NCBI RefSeq assembly: GCF_000717345.1
Contig: NZ_JNZA01000007.1
Coordinates: forward strand, 62,001 to 126,000
Origin: Streptomyces lydicus
Lineage (GTDB): Bacteria; Actinomycetota; Actinomycetes; Streptomycetales; Streptomycetaceae
Direction of reading: 5' to 3'
DNA length: 64,000 bases
Below are positions 1 through 9,470 of this stretch, one piece after another. The notes below the pieces were generated by a model that had not been told where the DNA came from, searched no databases, and was given only the letters and a program-made list of their open reading frames with translations. Numbering within the stretch: the first letter of the stretch is position 1; every line of letters begins with the position of its first letter. The position numbers and the translations under genes were made by a program.

Positions 1-91
1 CGATGCCGAGGACGACGATGAAGTAGAGGGCCAGGATCGTGTAGTCGAGCCCGTTGGTGGGGAGCCGTAGCCCTTCGGCCAGGGTGATCAT
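1..91 (-). CDS. Sodium:solute symporter, N-terminal fragment
   Basis: This is the first 30 codons of a minus-strand gene that runs off the left edge. The product starts MITLAEGLRLPTNGLDYTIL and continues into a hydrophobic stretch, as in the first helix of sodium:solute symporters (SSS family). It lies divergent from galT, where Streptomyces often carries such a symporter, so galactose or a related sugar is the likely substrate; that is inference from position. The ATG at 91 has GGAAG about 11 bases upstream. An in-frame GTG at 103 is an alternative start but would overlap that ribosome site. Family assignment from so short a piece is moderate. Confidence 0.6.
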   Translation of the reverse strand, partial: MITLAEGLRLPTNGLDYTILALYFIVVLGI

Positions 92-190
92 GTCGGAGCT
101 CACTTCCGGGGGTCCGGGGTCGCCCCCGGAGGACGCGTCATTGCGTGCGAACTGAACGCACAGAAAGCTACGCGCGGCCGGTCAGAAACT

Positions 191-204
191 GAACACTTTT
201 GTTC
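191..204. promoter_or_regulatory. Short inverted repeat in the symporter/galT divergent region
   Basis: GAACA-CTTT-TGTTC forms a perfect 5-bp-arm inverted repeat about 100 bases upstream of the symporter start and 160 bases upstream of galT. It could be an operator for the symporter gene. No regulator gene is seen next to it in the window. Confidence 0.3.
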
Positions 205-309
205 GATCGAGTTGTTGGATCGTGATGCGGCTGACCGGTATGAGGCGGTATGGGTGGGGGTGGACCGGCCATACGGGCGACATTGACGGCACTGTTTAGT
301 TGTGCTTCA

Positions 310-328
310 TTGTGTTTGTTTGTGTTTG
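310..328 (+). promoter_or_regulatory. TTGTGTTTG direct repeats, candidate gal operon operator
   Basis: TTGTGTTTGTTTGTGTTTG is a tandem direct repeat of TTGTGTTTG with a one-base junction. It sits 34 to 52 bases upstream of the galT GTG, at the expected promoter or leader position. The low-GC, G/T-rich run stands out from its surroundings. Direct repeats of this style are bound by DeoR-family sugar regulators in actinomycetes; the regulator here is not in the window. Confidence 0.45.
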
Positions 329-361
329 CTCGGCGGTGGTGCGTGTGATGAGGAGCTCCCG

Positions 362-1423
362 GTGAAGAAGACGACGACCCGGCTCGCGGACGGCCGGGAG
401 CTGATCTACTACGACTCGCGCGACGACGTCGTACGCGACACCCCCGACCCGCGCCCCCTCGACCCCGTCGCCACCGCCTCCGAGATCCGCCACGACCGGC
501 TCCTCGGCGACCGGGTCGCCGTCGCCTCGCACCGCCAGGCCCGCACCTACCACCCCCCGGCCGACGCGTGCCCGCTGTGCCCCTCGCGCGAGGGCCGGGA
601 CTCCGAGATCCCCGCCGCCGACTACGACGTCGTCGTCTTCGAGAACCGCTTCCCCTCCCTCGCCGGCGACCACGGCCGCTGCGAGGTCGTCTGCTTCACC
701 CCCGACCACGAGGCGTCCTTCGCCGACCTCACCGAGGAACAGGCCGCCCTCGTCCTCGCCGCCTGGACCGACCGCACCGCCGAACTCTCCCAACTCCCCG
801 GCGTCGAGCAGGTCTTCTGCTTCGAGAACCGCGGCCGCGAGATCGGCGTCACCCTCGGCCACCCGCACGGCCAGATCTACGCCTACCCCTTCACCACCCC
901 CCGCACCGAGCGGATGCTGCGCTCCCTCGCCGCGCACCGCGAGACCACCGGCGGCAACCTCTTCGACGAGGTCGTCGCCGACGAGCTGGCCGACGGCCGC
1001 CGCGTCGTCCTGGAGGGCGAGCACTGGGTGGCCTTCGTCCCGTACGCCGCCCACTGGCCGTACGAGGTGCACCTCTACCCGCGGCGCCGGGTGCCCGACC
1101 TGCTCGCCCTCGACGACGCCGCACGCACAGAATTCCCCCAGGTCTATCTGGAAGTGCTGCGGCGCTTCGACCGGATCTTCGACGGCGGGGAAGACGGGCA
1201 GGCCGCGCCGCCGACGCCGTACATCGCCGCCTGGCACCAGGCTCCGCTGCGCGCCGCACAGCGCGAGGAATTCGCGCTCCACCTCGAGCTTTTCACCATT
1301 CGCCGGACTTCCGGCAAGCTGAAGTTCCTCGCGGGTTCCGAATCCGGCATGAACGTGTTCATCAACGACGTGCCGCCGGAGGCCGCGGCCGAGCGACTGC
1401 GAGAGGTAGCAAGCAAGTCATGA
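362..1423 (+). CDS. galT: Galactose-1-phosphate uridylyltransferase
   Basis: Swaps UMP between UDP-glucose and galactose-1-phosphate in the Leloir pathway. The 353-residue product has the zinc-type CPLC pair (C70, C73) and the active-site [11 protein letters not shown] motif with H167-P-H169. The GTG at 362 is chosen because GAGGAG lies 8 bases upstream; an in-frame start at 302 would begin with a Cys-rich leader unlike the family. It is the first gene of galT-galE-galK, and its stop overlaps the galE start (ATGA), so the genes are probably translationally coupled. The repeat at 310-328 lies in its promoter region. Confidence 0.95.
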   Translation: MKKTTTRLADGRELIYYDSRDDVVRDTPDPRPLDPVATASEIRHDRLLGDRVAVASHRQARTYHPPADACPLCPSREGRDSEIPAADYDVVVFENRFPSLAGDHGRCEVVCFTPDHEASFADLTEEQAALVLAAWTDRTAELSQLPGVEQVFCFENRGREIGVTLGHPHGQIYAYPFTTPRTERMLRSLAAHRETTGGNLFDEVVADELADGRRVVLEGEHWVAFVPYAAHWPYEVHLYPRRRVPDLLALDDAARTEFPQVYLEVLRRFDRIFDGGEDGQAAPPTPYIAAWHQAPLRAAQREEFALHLELFTIRRTSGKLKFLAGSESGMNVFINDVPPEAAAERLREVASKS

Positions 1424-2424
1424 GCAAGCCTGAGTCTGGCAAGTACCTGGTGACGGGCGGGGCGGGTTACGTGGGAAGCGTGGTGGCCCAGCACCTGCTG
1501 GAGGCCGGCCACGCCGTGACCGTCCTCGACAACCTCTCCACCGGCTTCCGCGCGGGCGTCCCCGCCGGCGCCGAGTTCATCGAGGGCGACATCCGCGACG
1601 CCGCCAGGTGGCTGGACTCCACATACGACGCGGTGCTGCACTTCGCCGCGTTCTCGCAGGTCGGCGAGTCCGTCGTGAAGCCCGAGAAGTACTGGGACAA
1701 CAACGTCGGCGGCACCATGGAGCTGCTCGCGGCGATGCGGACGGCGGGGGTGCGCAAGCTCGTCTTCTCCTCCACCGCCGCGACCTACGGCGAGCCGGTG
1801 AGCACCCCGATCACCGAGACCGACCCGACGGCCCCCACCTCCCCGTACGGCGCCAGCAAGCTCGCCGTCGACCACATGATCACCGGAGAGGCCGCCGCCC
1901 ACGGCCTGGCCGCCGTCTCGCTGCGCTACTTCAACGTCGCCGGCGCCTACGGCAGCTGCGGCGAGCGGCACGACCCCGAGTCGCACCTCATCCCGCTCAT
2001 CCTCCAGGTCGCCCAGGGCAAGCGCGAGGCGATCTCCGTCTACGGCGACGACTACCCCACCCCCGACGGCACCTGCGTCCGCGACTACATCCACGTCGCC
2101 GACCTCGCCGAGGCCCACCTGCTCGCGCTCGCCGCGGCCACCGCGGGCGAGCACCTGATCTGCAACCTCGGCAACGGCAACGGCTTCTCCGTCCGCGAGG
2201 TCATCGAAACCGTCCGCAAGGTCACCGGCCACCCCATCCCGGAGGTCGCCGCCCCGCGCCGCGGCGGCGACCCCGCCGTCCTGGTCGCCTCCGCGCAGAC
2301 CGCCATCGACCGCCTCGGCTGGCGCCCCAGCCGCGCCGACCTCGCCGGAATCGTCGCCGACGCCTGGCAGTTCACGCAGAACCTCGACCGCGCACCCCAC
2401 CACAACCAGCCCAAGGGGCCCTGA
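1420..2424 (+). CDS. galE: UDP-glucose 4-epimerase
   Basis: Interconverts UDP-galactose and UDP-glucose with bound NAD. The 334-residue product has the N-terminal Rossmann motif TGGAGYVGS, the catalytic Ser-Thr region FSSTAATYG, and YGASK (catalytic Tyr and Lys). LRYFNVAGA and the late [15 protein letters not shown] block are typical of bacterial GalE. It overlaps galT by 4 bases and its stop overlaps the galK ATG. With galT and galK it lets the cell feed galactose into UDP-glucose and glucose-1-phosphate. Confidence 0.95.
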   Translation: MSKPESGKYLVTGGAGYVGSVVAQHLLEAGHAVTVLDNLSTGFRAGVPAGAEFIEGDIRDAARWLDSTYDAVLHFAAFSQVGESVVKPEKYWDNNVGGTMELLAAMRTAGVRKLVFSSTAATYGEPVSTPITETDPTAPTSPYGASKLAVDHMITGEAAAHGLAAVSLRYFNVAGAYGSCGERHDPESHLIPLILQVAQGKREAISVYGDDYPTPDGTCVRDYIHVADLAEAHLLALAAATAGEHLICNLGNGNGFSVREVIETVRKVTGHPIPEVAAPRRGGDPAVLVASAQTAIDRLGWRPSRADLAGIVADAWQFTQNLDRAPHHNQPKGP

Positions 2425-3620
2425 TGACCGCTCACGGAGCCGCCACCCCGACCACCGAGCGCCCGCACGGCGCTCAGCACACCGCGGAGCGGTTCGCCGC
2501 GGTGTACGGCACCGCCCCCCAGGGCATCTGGGCGGCGCCCGGCCGGGTCAACCTGATCGGTGAACACACCGATTACAACGACGGTTTCGTGATGCCGCTG
2601 GCCCTCCCGCACACCACCCTCGCCGCCGCCGCGCCCCGCACCGACGGGGTGCTGCGGCTGCACTCCGGCGGCGCCGACGGCGGCATCGTCGAACTGCGCC
2701 TGGACGAGCTGCGCCCGGCGCCCGGAGCGGGATGGGCCGCCTACCCGGCGGGCATCGTCTGGGCGATGCGGGAGGCCGGCCTGCCCGTGGGCGGCGCGGA
2801 CCTGCACTACGACAGCACGGTGCCCACCGGCGCCGGCCTGTCCTCCTCCGCCGCCCTGGAGGTCGCCACCGCCCTCGCGCTCAACGACCTCTACGGGCTC
2901 GGCCTGGAACGGCAGCGGCTGGCGCAGCTCGCCCAGCGGGCCGAGAACGCCTTCGTCGGCGTGCCCTGCGGGATCATGGACCAGACCGCGGCCGCCTGCT
3001 GCACCGAGGGCCACGCCCTGTTCCTGGACACCCGCGACCTCACCCGCCGCCAGGTCCCGTTCGACCTGGCGGCCGAGGGACTGCGGCTGCTGGTGGTCGA
3101 CACCCGCGTCCAGCACGAACTCGGCGACGGCGCGTACGCCGAACGGCGCGCCGGCTGCGAGAGCGGCGCGCGGGCGCTCGGGGTACGGGCCCTGCGCGAC
3201 GTGGCCGCCCCGCATCTGCCCGAGGCGCTGGCGAAACTGGCCGACCGGCCCGCCGTGCAGGCCCTGGTCCGGCACATCGTCACCGAGAACGACCGCGTCG
3301 AACAGGTCGTCGCCTGCCTGGACGCGGGGCGCCCCCGCGCCATCGGCCCGCTGCTGACGGCCGGCCACGCCTCGCTCCGCGACGACTTCAAGATCTCCTG
3401 CCGGGAACTGGACCTCGCCGTCGACACCGCCAACGCGGCCGGCGCCCTCGGCGCCCGGATGACCGGCGGCGGCTTCGGCGGCTCGGCGATCGTGCTCGTC
3501 GAGGAGACCGCCGCCCGGACCGTCGGCACGGCCGTCACCGAGGCGTTCGCGGCCGCCGGCCACGCCGCCCCCCGCATCTTCGAAGCCGTCCCGAGCGCGG
3601 GAGCACACCGGCTCGACTAG
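2424..3620 (+). CDS. galK: Galactokinase
   Basis: Phosphorylates galactose with ATP to galactose-1-phosphate, the entry step of the Leloir pathway. The 398-residue GHMP kinase has all three signatures: GRVNLIGEHTDYN near residue 37, PTGAGLSSSAA near 134, and MTGGGFGGSAI near 346. The ATG overlaps the galE stop. It is the last gene of the gal operon; the next gene starts 282 bases downstream. I saw no clear strong hairpin after its stop. Confidence 0.96.
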   Translation: MTAHGAATPTTERPHGAQHTAERFAAVYGTAPQGIWAAPGRVNLIGEHTDYNDGFVMPLALPHTTLAAAAPRTDGVLRLHSGGADGGIVELRLDELRPAPGAGWAAYPAGIVWAMREAGLPVGGADLHYDSTVPTGAGLSSSAALEVATALALNDLYGLGLERQRLAQLAQRAENAFVGVPCGIMDQTAAACCTEGHALFLDTRDLTRRQVPFDLAAEGLRLLVVDTRVQHELGDGAYAERRAGCESGARALGVRALRDVAAPHLPEALAKLADRPAVQALVRHIVTENDRVEQVVACLDAGRPRAIGPLLTAGHASLRDDFKISCRELDLAVDTANAAGALGARMTGGGFGGSAIVLVEETAARTVGTAVTEAFAAAGHAAPRIFEAVPSAGAHRLD

Positions 3621-3902
3621 GGGCGCGGCAGGGCGGACAACGGGCGCGCGTCCACCGGACATCCGCCAATTGGCCCCGCTGGGGGAGGAGTTTCGCCAAT
3701 CACCTTCCCTTGCCGCACCCCGTCCGTACGCTGAGACCCTGCACCGGTGGGGGCCGGTGCTGATCAGGGGGCGAGACCGTTCGGGTACGGCGTCCCGGGT
3801 GGGGGTAGTCATGTCGGCACGGCGGCGGCCGTGCTTGCTGAGGCGATCTTCAATCCGGGCGTCGTGCCCGCTATGGTCCGTTCACCGAGACAGGGGGTCT
3901 CT

Positions 3903-4679
3903 GTGCAACGCATCCGGGTTCTGGTGGTCGACGACCACCGCATCTTCGCCGAATCCCTGGCAGCCGCGCTCGCCGCGGAACAGGACGTGGACGTCGCGGC
4001 CGCGGGCAGCGCGCCCGCCGCCCTGCGCAGTCTGGACCGGGCGGCCACCGACGGCCGCCGGTTCGACGTGCTGCTCGCCGACGCCGACCTCGCCGCGCCG
4101 CTCCTCGCGGTGCCCGCGCAGGCTCCGGGGCCGGTCCGGGAGGCCGCCCCGCGGCCCTGCCCGCGCGACGGCATCGCGCTGGTGTCCGGCCTGCGCACCA
4201 GCCACCCGTACCTGCGCACGGTCGTCCTCGCCGACCGCGACGACCCGCGCCGCGCGGCCGCCGCACTGCAGGCCGGCGCCTCGGGGTGGGTCGCCAAGGA
4301 CTGCTCGCTGTCCCGGCTGCTGGCCGTGATCCGCGGCGTCCTGCGCGACGAGACGCATCTGCCGCCGGCGCTGCTGACCGGCGTCCTGCGCGAGCTGACG
4401 GCCGCCCGCAAACACCGCTCGGAGAGCGAGCGGCTGGTGGAGTCGCTGACGCCGCGCGAGCGCGAGGTGCTGCGCTGCATGGTGGCGGGGCTGGGCCGCA
4501 AGGCGGTCGCCGAGCGGCTCTTCCTCTCCCCGCACACCGTGCGTACGCACATGCAGAACGTCCTGGGCAAGCTCGGGGTGCACTCGACGCTCGCGGCGGT
4601 GGCGCTGGCCCGCCGGGCAGGGGTCGGCCCGGTCGAGCTGGAGGCGGCGGCCACGGCGGCTTCGGTGCCGGTGCCGTAG
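3903..4679 (+). CDS. NarL/FixJ-type response regulator, orphan
   Basis: A 258-residue transcription regulator with an N-terminal receiver (VLVVDDHRIF; likely phospho-Asp in LLADADL; conserved Lys in WVAKD) and a C-terminal LuxR-type HTH (LTPREREVLRCMVAGLGRKA, then LSPHTVRTHMQNVLGKLG). The receiver carries an insert rich in Pro and Arg after the acceptor Asp. The GTG at 3903 follows AGGGGG and places VQRIRVLVVDD at the N-terminus; longer upstream starts would add a non-homologous leader. No sensor kinase gene is adjacent, so it is an orphan. It lies between galK and a beta-galactosidase gene, but a role in sugar control is only a guess. Confidence 0.85.
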   Translation: MQRIRVLVVDDHRIFAESLAAALAAEQDVDVAAAGSAPAALRSLDRAATDGRRFDVLLADADLAAPLLAVPAQAPGPVREAAPRPCPRDGIALVSGLRTSHPYLRTVVLADRDDPRRAAAALQAGASGWVAKDCSLSRLLAVIRGVLRDETHLPPALLTGVLRELTAARKHRSESERLVESLTPREREVLRCMVAGLGRKAVAERLFLSPHTVRTHMQNVLGKLGVHSTLAAVALARRAGVGPVELEAAATAASVPVP

Positions 4680-4705
4680 GGCGCCGGCACCGCGGGGCGC
4701 GGCGC

Positions 4706-6703
4706 TCAGCCGTCCGTCAGCACGGCCACGCCCCGGGCGGCCAGCGTGACCCGCCCGACGGGCGCCCGCGCCGGCCCGTCCGCGGCGGCCAGCGCGTCGT
4801 ACAGCGGCTCCGGCAGGTCCACGTCGACCGCCGACGCCCCGTGGTTGAGCAGGAAGACGTACCGTCCGGAGGCGCCCTCGCGGACGGTGGCCTGGACACC
4901 GGCCGGCAGCCCCGGCAGCACCGGCGCCACCCCGGCCGCCTCCCGCACGTCGTCCAGCAGGGCCCGCATCAGCGCCGGCTCCGGCCGGGTGCCGACGTAC
5001 CAGACGGTGCCCTGCCCGTAGGCGTGCCGGGTCAGCGCGGGCCGGCCGGCGAGGTCGCCGTCCGTGAAGCGGGCCAGCGCCTCGGCCCCTTCGAGGTCGA
5101 TGGCCTCCGACCACAGGTCCGCGCGGCCCGAATAGGCACCGTCTCCGATCCCGACCGTACGGCCCTCGTCCAGCGGCCAGAACTCCTCCACCCGCAGCCC
5201 CAGCAGCTCCCGCAGCGGTGCCGGGTAGCCGCCCGGATGGACCCGGTCGTGCGCGTCGACGATCCCGGAGAAGAACGACACCAGCAGCCGCCCACCGCCC
5301 CGTACGAAGGCCGCCAGCCGCTCGGCGTCGGCCGCGGTCAGCAGGTACAGATTGGGGACGACCACCAGCCGGTAGCCGGACAGTTCGCGCTGCGGTGGCG
5401 CCACGTCGCACGCCACGCCCGCCTCGAACAGCGGACGGTAGTGGTCCAGCGCGATCCGGGAGTGGTCCAGCGCCGTCGACGGCTTGGAGTCCAGCTCCAC
5501 CGCCCACCAGCTGTGCCAGTCCGCCAGCAGCGCCACCTCGGCCCGCGACCGGCTCCCCTCGATGTCCGGGACGGACGCCAGCTCCCGCCCCAGCGCGGCC
5601 ACCTCCCGGAAGATCCGGGTGTCGGTCCCGCCGTGCGGCAGCATCGCCGAGTGGAACTTCTCCGCGCCGCCCAGCGACTGCCGCCACTGGAAGTACAGCA
5701 CCGCGTCCGCGCCCTGGGCGACGGCCTGCCAGCTCCACAGCCGCATCGCACCGGGCGGCTTGGGGCCGTTGCGGGGCCGCCAGTTGACGGCGCTCGGCGC
5801 CTGTTCGAGCAGCAGCCACGGCTGGCCGGAGCGCGCCGAGCGCATCAGGTCGAAGACGTAGCCCGCCCGGATGTGGTCGTCGGGCGCGTGCGGGTCCTGG
5901 TAGAAGTCCAGCGCCATCGCGTCCATGTGCGGCGCCCAGGCGAACGCGTCGACCGGCTTGTGCTGCGGCATCAGATTGGTGGTGACCGGTACCTCGGGCG
6001 TCAGACGGGTGAGGACCTCCTTCTCGGCGAGGTAGCAGGCGCGCAGCGCCTCGTCACTGAAGCGCAGATAGTCCAGTTGCTGGGCGGGGTTGGGGAACGT
6101 GGGGGCGGTGCGCGGCGGCAGCACCTCGTCGAAGGCGCCGTAGCCCTGCGACCAGAAGGCCGTCGACCAGGCGGCGTTGAGCGCCTCGACGCTTCCGTAG
6201 CGCACGCGCAGCCAGTGCCGGAAGTCCTCGGCCGACACGTCGCAGAAGCACTGGCGGGTGTGGCAGCCGAATTCGTTGCCCACGTGCCACATGGCGAGGG
6301 CCGGGTGGCCGGCGTAGCGGGTGGCGAGCTGCTCGACGAGACGGACGGCGTGGGCGCGGTAGACGGGGCTGGAGGGGCAGTAGTGCTGCCGGCCGCCGGG
6401 CCAGCGGCGCTGCCCGTCGGGGCCCTCGGGCAGGATCTCGGGGTGCGCGCGGGAGAGCCACGGGGGCGGGGAGGCGGTCATGGTCGCCAGGCAGACGGCG
6501 ATCCCGGCGCCCGCCAGGCCGTCCATGACGCGGTCGAACCAGCCGAAGTCCCATTGCCCGGGCCGGGGTTCGACCTTCGCCCAGGAGAAGATCCCGGCGG
6601 TGACCATGGTGACGTGGGCCGCCTTCATCAGCTTCAGATCCTCGGCCCACACCTCCTCGGGCCACTGCTCGGGGTTGTAGTCGCCGCCGAAATGGATGCC
6701 CAT
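4706..6703 (-). CDS. Beta-galactosidase, GH42
   Basis: Hydrolyses terminal beta-galactosides; no signal peptide is visible, so it probably acts in the cytoplasm. The 665-residue product starts MGIHFGGDYNPEQW, the usual GH42 opening. The acid/base Glu lies in GNEFG (E144) and the nucleophile Glu is probably E300 in LLLEQAPS. The cysteines C109, C147, C152 and C154 fit the structural zinc site of the family. A trimerisation domain and a small C-terminal beta domain follow. The ATG at 6703 has GGGGGA upstream. Its position beside the gal operon suggests that it supplies galactose to GalK. Confidence 0.93.
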   Translation of the reverse strand: MGIHFGGDYNPEQWPEEVWAEDLKLMKAAHVTMVTAGIFSWAKVEPRPGQWDFGWFDRVMDGLAGAGIAVCLATMTASPPPWLSRAHPEILPEGPDGQRRWPGGRQHYCPSSPVYRAHAVRLVEQLATRYAGHPALAMWHVGNEFGCHTRQCFCDVSAEDFRHWLRVRYGSVEALNAAWSTAFWSQGYGAFDEVLPPRTAPTFPNPAQQLDYLRFSDEALRACYLAEKEVLTRLTPEVPVTTNLMPQHKPVDAFAWAPHMDAMALDFYQDPHAPDDHIRAGYVFDLMRSARSGQPWLLLEQAPSAVNWRPRNGPKPPGAMRLWSWQAVAQGADAVLYFQWRQSLGGAEKFHSAMLPHGGTDTRIFREVAALGRELASVPDIEGSRSRAEVALLADWHSWWAVELDSKPSTALDHSRIALDHYRPLFEAGVACDVAPPQRELSGYRLVVVPNLYLLTAADAERLAAFVRGGGRLLVSFFSGIVDAHDRVHPGGYPAPLRELLGLRVEEFWPLDEGRTVGIGDGAYSGRADLWSEAIDLEGAEALARFTDGDLAGRPALTRHAYGQGTVWYVGTRPEPALMRALLDDVREAAGVAPVLPGLPAGVQATVREGASGRYVFLLNHGASAVDVDLPEPLYDALAAADGPARAPVGRVTLAARGVAVLTDG

Positions 6704-6765
6704 GGATCCCCCTACGGATCGAAGCGCGGGCGGGGCGCGAGAGCCCCGCCCGTAGCCGGCTCAGC

Positions 6766-7560
6766 TCACGAAGAGTTCTTGTACACGCTCCAGCCGCCGT
6801 CCACGACGAGGCTCGCACCAGTGACGTAGGACGCGTCGGAGGAGAGCAGGAAGGTGATCGCGGCGGCGATCTCCTCGGGCCGCCCCAGCCGCCGCGCGGC
6901 CGTCTCGGCGGCGCTGGCCTGCCGCTGCTCCTCGCCGATGTCGTCCCAGGCCGCGGTCAGCACCGGGCCCGGCAGCACGCTGTTGACCCGCACCTCCGGG
7001 CCGTATTCGACGGCCAGTTGGCGCCCCAGGCCGGTCAGCCCGGCCTTGGCGGCGGCGTAGGCGGGCCGGCCGGGCAGCCCCATCAGGGCGTGCACCGACG
7101 AGGTCAGCACCACCGCGCCGTGCCGCGCCCGCAGATCGTCCAGGGCGGCCCGTACGCCGAGGAACGAGCCGGTCAGATTGACCGCGAGCTGACGGTCCCA
7201 GTCCGCGAGCGGCGTCTCGCCGGCCGCCGCCACGTAGGGCAGGAACGCGTTGCTGACCAGGCCGTCCACCGGGCCGTAGCGCCGCCGGGCCGCCTCGACC
7301 GCCCGCCGCCAGTCGTCCTCACCGGCCACGTCGCAGTGCTCGTACGAGGCCCGGCCGCCGGCCGCCCGGATGCGGCGTGCGAGGTGCTCGCCGCGCTCGT
7401 CGTCGATGTCCAGCAGCAGGACACCGGCGCCCTCGGCCGCCAGCCGGTCGGCGGTGGCCGCCCCGATGCCGGCGGCGGCCCCGGTCACCAGGACCGTACG
7501 GCCCTCGAACCGCCTGCCGTACGGGCCGTTCGCCGGGTGCGGTGCGCGCTGCTGGCTCAT
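6766..7560 (-). CDS. SDR-family oxidoreductase
   Basis: A 264-residue short-chain dehydrogenase/reductase. The cofactor motif VTGAAAGIGAAT and DIDDERGE after the second strand point to NAD(H) preference. The catalytic set is intact: the Ser in LTSSVHA and the YAAAK Tyr and Lys. The C-terminus ends SYVTGASLVVDGGWSVYK, the normal SDR tail. It lies upstream of and co-directional with the beta-galactosidase gene, 62 bases away, so it may act on a sugar (galactose- or glucose-dehydrogenase type); the substrate cannot be read from the sequence. The ATG at 7560 was chosen because residues before it do not fit the family. Confidence 0.85.
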   Translation of the reverse strand: MSQQRAPHPANGPYGRRFEGRTVLVTGAAAGIGAATADRLAAEGAGVLLLDIDDERGEHLARRIRAAGGRASYEHCDVAGEDDWRRAVEAARRRYGPVDGLVSNAFLPYVAAAGETPLADWDRQLAVNLTGSFLGVRAALDDLRARHGAVVLTSSVHALMGLPGRPAYAAAKAGLTGLGRQLAVEYGPEVRVNSVLPGPVLTAAWDDIGEEQRQASAAETAARRLGRPEEIAAAITFLLSSDASYVTGASLVVDGGWSVYKNSS

Positions 7561-7937
7561 GGCGCGATCCAAGTGCACAACGCGAGCGAGGGGCAAGGGG
7601 ACGGGATACCGGAGGGGCGCGCGCCGCATTAGGGGGCGCACGCAACTGGCTCGCGCGCCCTCAATTCAGGCGTGGAACACCTGTCGTGCGCGGTGGTGGG
7701 GCTCCCGTCGACCGTGCGTGCACCCGGCCCCGCGACCTCGGCAAACAGCGCCCGCGCCGTATGCCCGGGAGTGCACGCCCCTAGCCTGCCCCGGAAAATC
7801 GCCGAACGGCCCGCGTGTATTTCCGATCATCTGCCCGGGATGTCGCAGGAGCCTGTGCCCGGGACGTCATCGGTGCACCTGCCCCGGGCCGCCGCGGGAA
7901 CGCCGGCGGGCGGCCGCTGACGGGGCGGCGCCGGTCG
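7561..7937. other. Gene-free stretch upstream of the SDR gene
   Basis: These 377 bases lie between the 3' end of the MarR gene and the 5' end of the SDR gene, both on the minus strand. They should hold the promoter of the SDR/beta-galactosidase genes. I see no strong hairpin, no repeat and no convincing short gene. Confidence 0.5.
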
Positions 7938-8435
7938 CTAGCCCGGGGTGTTGTCGAACGGACCGGTCAACCGCCGCAGCAGTCCGGCGAGTTCGCGGCG
8001 CTGCTGGGGGGAGAGTTCGGCCAGGATGGCGCGTTCCTGGACCAGCAGCCCGGCCAGCGACTGATCGGCCTTGTCACGGCCCTCGGCGGTCAGCCTGACC
8101 AGCACTCCCCGCCGGTCACTGGGGTCGGGCAGCCGCTCGACGAGGTCCTTCTTGACCAGCCGGTCGATCCGGTTGGTCATCGTCCCGGAGGTGACCAGCG
8201 TCTGGGTCAGCAGCGCCCCGGGGGAGAGCTGGTACGGCGCCCCGGCGCGGCGCAGCGCCGTCAGCACGTCGAACTCCCAGGGCTCCAGGCCCACCTCGGC
8301 GAACGCGATCCGGCGGGCCCGGTCGAGGTGTCTGGCCAGCCTGGACACACGGCTGAGGACCTCGAGCGGTTCCACGTCGAGGTCCGGGCGCTCACGGCGC
8401 CATGCAGCAACCAGCCGGTCGACCTCGTCCTCCAT
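7938..8435 (-). CDS. MarR-family transcriptional regulator
   Basis: A 165-residue winged-helix repressor-type protein. The core reads LEPWEFDVLTALRRAG, then LTSGTMTNRIDRL (recognition helix region) and DRRGVLVRLTAEG (wing with the conserved DxRxxxVxLT pattern). The long N- and C-terminal helices form the expected dimer interface. It is divergent from the tam gene, and a near-palindrome in the shared region at 8471-8484 is a likely binding site. Autoregulation together with control of the methyltransferase/VOC pair is inferred from this layout. Confidence 0.9.
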   Translation of the reverse strand: MEDEVDRLVAAWRRERPDLDVEPLEVLSRVSRLARHLDRARRIAFAEVGLEPWEFDVLTALRRAGAPYQLSPGALLTQTLVTSGTMTNRIDRLVKKDLVERLPDPSDRRGVLVRLTAEGRDKADQSLAGLLVQERAILAELSPQQRRELAGLLRRLTGPFDNTPG

Positions 8436-8470
8436 GACGATCAGTGTAGAGGGTCTGTCGACATGAAGTC

Positions 8471-8484
8471 TCTTGACGTCGAGA
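8471..8484. promoter_or_regulatory. Candidate MarR operator overlapping the tam -35 box
   Basis: TCTTGACGTCGAGA is a 14-base near-palindrome with one mismatched pair. It contains TTGACG (8473-8478), which can serve as the -35 box for the plus strand, with GACTAT at 8497-8502 as a possible -10. A repressor bound here would block tam transcription. The site sits 36 bases upstream of the MarR gene start, so it could also serve autoregulation. Confidence 0.6.
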
Positions 8485-8612
8485 TATATTTCGCTGGACT
8501 ATGGGGCATCGTCGGCGGAGGCTCGGTTTCCAGCCGAGTCGGCCCGAACCAGACCGTGCAACACACCGTGCCAGCCTTGCGCCAACCCTGCACAGCGAAA
8601 GGGTTTACGACC

Positions 8613-9434
8613 ATGCACGACGCGCCAACCTGGGACCCGCAGCAGTACCTCCGCCACGCCGGGCACCGCACCCGCCCCTTCCACGACCTGCTGGCCCGGA
8701 TATCCGAGCTCCCCCGGGAGGGCCGCCCCGCCCGCATCGCCGACCTCGGCTGCGGCCCGGGCAACGTCACCGCCCTGCTCGCCACCCGTTGGCCCGACGC
8801 GCACATCACCGGATACGACAACTCCCCGGAGATGCTCAAGGAAGCCGAGAACCACGCCGGCCCCACCCCCGGCGGCGGACACCTCGACTTCGCACCCGCC
8901 GACGCCGCCGACTGGGCACCCGAAGAGCCGTACGACCTGATCGTCTCCAACGCGGCACTGCAATGGGTCCCCAACCACCCCGACTCCTTCGCCCGCTGGA
9001 TCGACGCCCTCACCCCCGGCGGCACCTTCGCCTTCCAGGTCCCCGGCAACTTCACCTCACCGAGCCACGCCCTGCTCGGCGAGCTGTGCGACGCCCCCCA
9101 GTGGCGCGAGCGCCTCACCACCCACGGCCGCCGCTTCGTCCACATCCTCGAACCGGCCGCCTACCTGGAACGCCTCACCGACCTCGGCTGCACCGCCGAT
9201 GTCTGGGAGACCACCTACGTCCAGCTCCTCCAGGGCGACGACCCGGTCCTCGACTGGGTCAAGGGCACCGCCCTGCGCCCGGTCCTGACCGCCCTCGAAA
9301 ACGACCAGGCCACCTTGGAAGCGTTCCTCGCCGAATACCGCGACGCCCTCCGCAAGGCGTACCCCACCGGCCCCCACGGCACCGTCTTCCCCTTCCGCCG
9401 CATCTTCGCCATCGCCCGGAAACCCCTCGGCTGA
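8613..9434 (+). CDS. tam: Trans-aconitate 2-methyltransferase
   Basis: A 273-residue SAM-dependent class I methyltransferase that probably methylates trans-aconitate, a by-product that inhibits aconitase. The SAM motif is IADLGCGPGNVTALL, followed by GYDNSPEML (acidic residue of motif II) and SNAALQWVPNH, a signature region of the Tam family. The start MHDAPTWDPQQYLRHAGHRTRPFHDLL is also typical. The gene is divergent from the MarR gene and 36 bases before a VOC-family gene, so the two are probably co-transcribed. The substrate is assigned from family resemblance. Confidence 0.85.
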   Translation: MHDAPTWDPQQYLRHAGHRTRPFHDLLARISELPREGRPARIADLGCGPGNVTALLATRWPDAHITGYDNSPEMLKEAENHAGPTPGGGHLDFAPADAADWAPEEPYDLIVSNAALQWVPNHPDSFARWIDALTPGGTFAFQVPGNFTSPSHALLGELCDAPQWRERLTTHGRRFVHILEPAAYLERLTDLGCTADVWETTYVQLLQGDDPVLDWVKGTALRPVLTALENDQATLEAFLAEYRDALRKAYPTGPHGTVFPFRRIFAIARKPLG

Positions 9435-9470
9435 CCCCCTTCCGCCTCACCCCTCGGAGATGACGTACCC

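Noticed and set aside
302..361. Upstream extension of galT to an earlier ATG-like start
   Set aside because: The added residues are Cys/Leu-rich and overlap the TTGTGTTTG repeats; the GTG at 362 has a strong ribosome site.
1144..2403. Long minus-strand frame opposite galT/galE
   Set aside because: Gly/Ala/Asp-rich shadow of galE with no ribosome site; galE itself has all family motifs.
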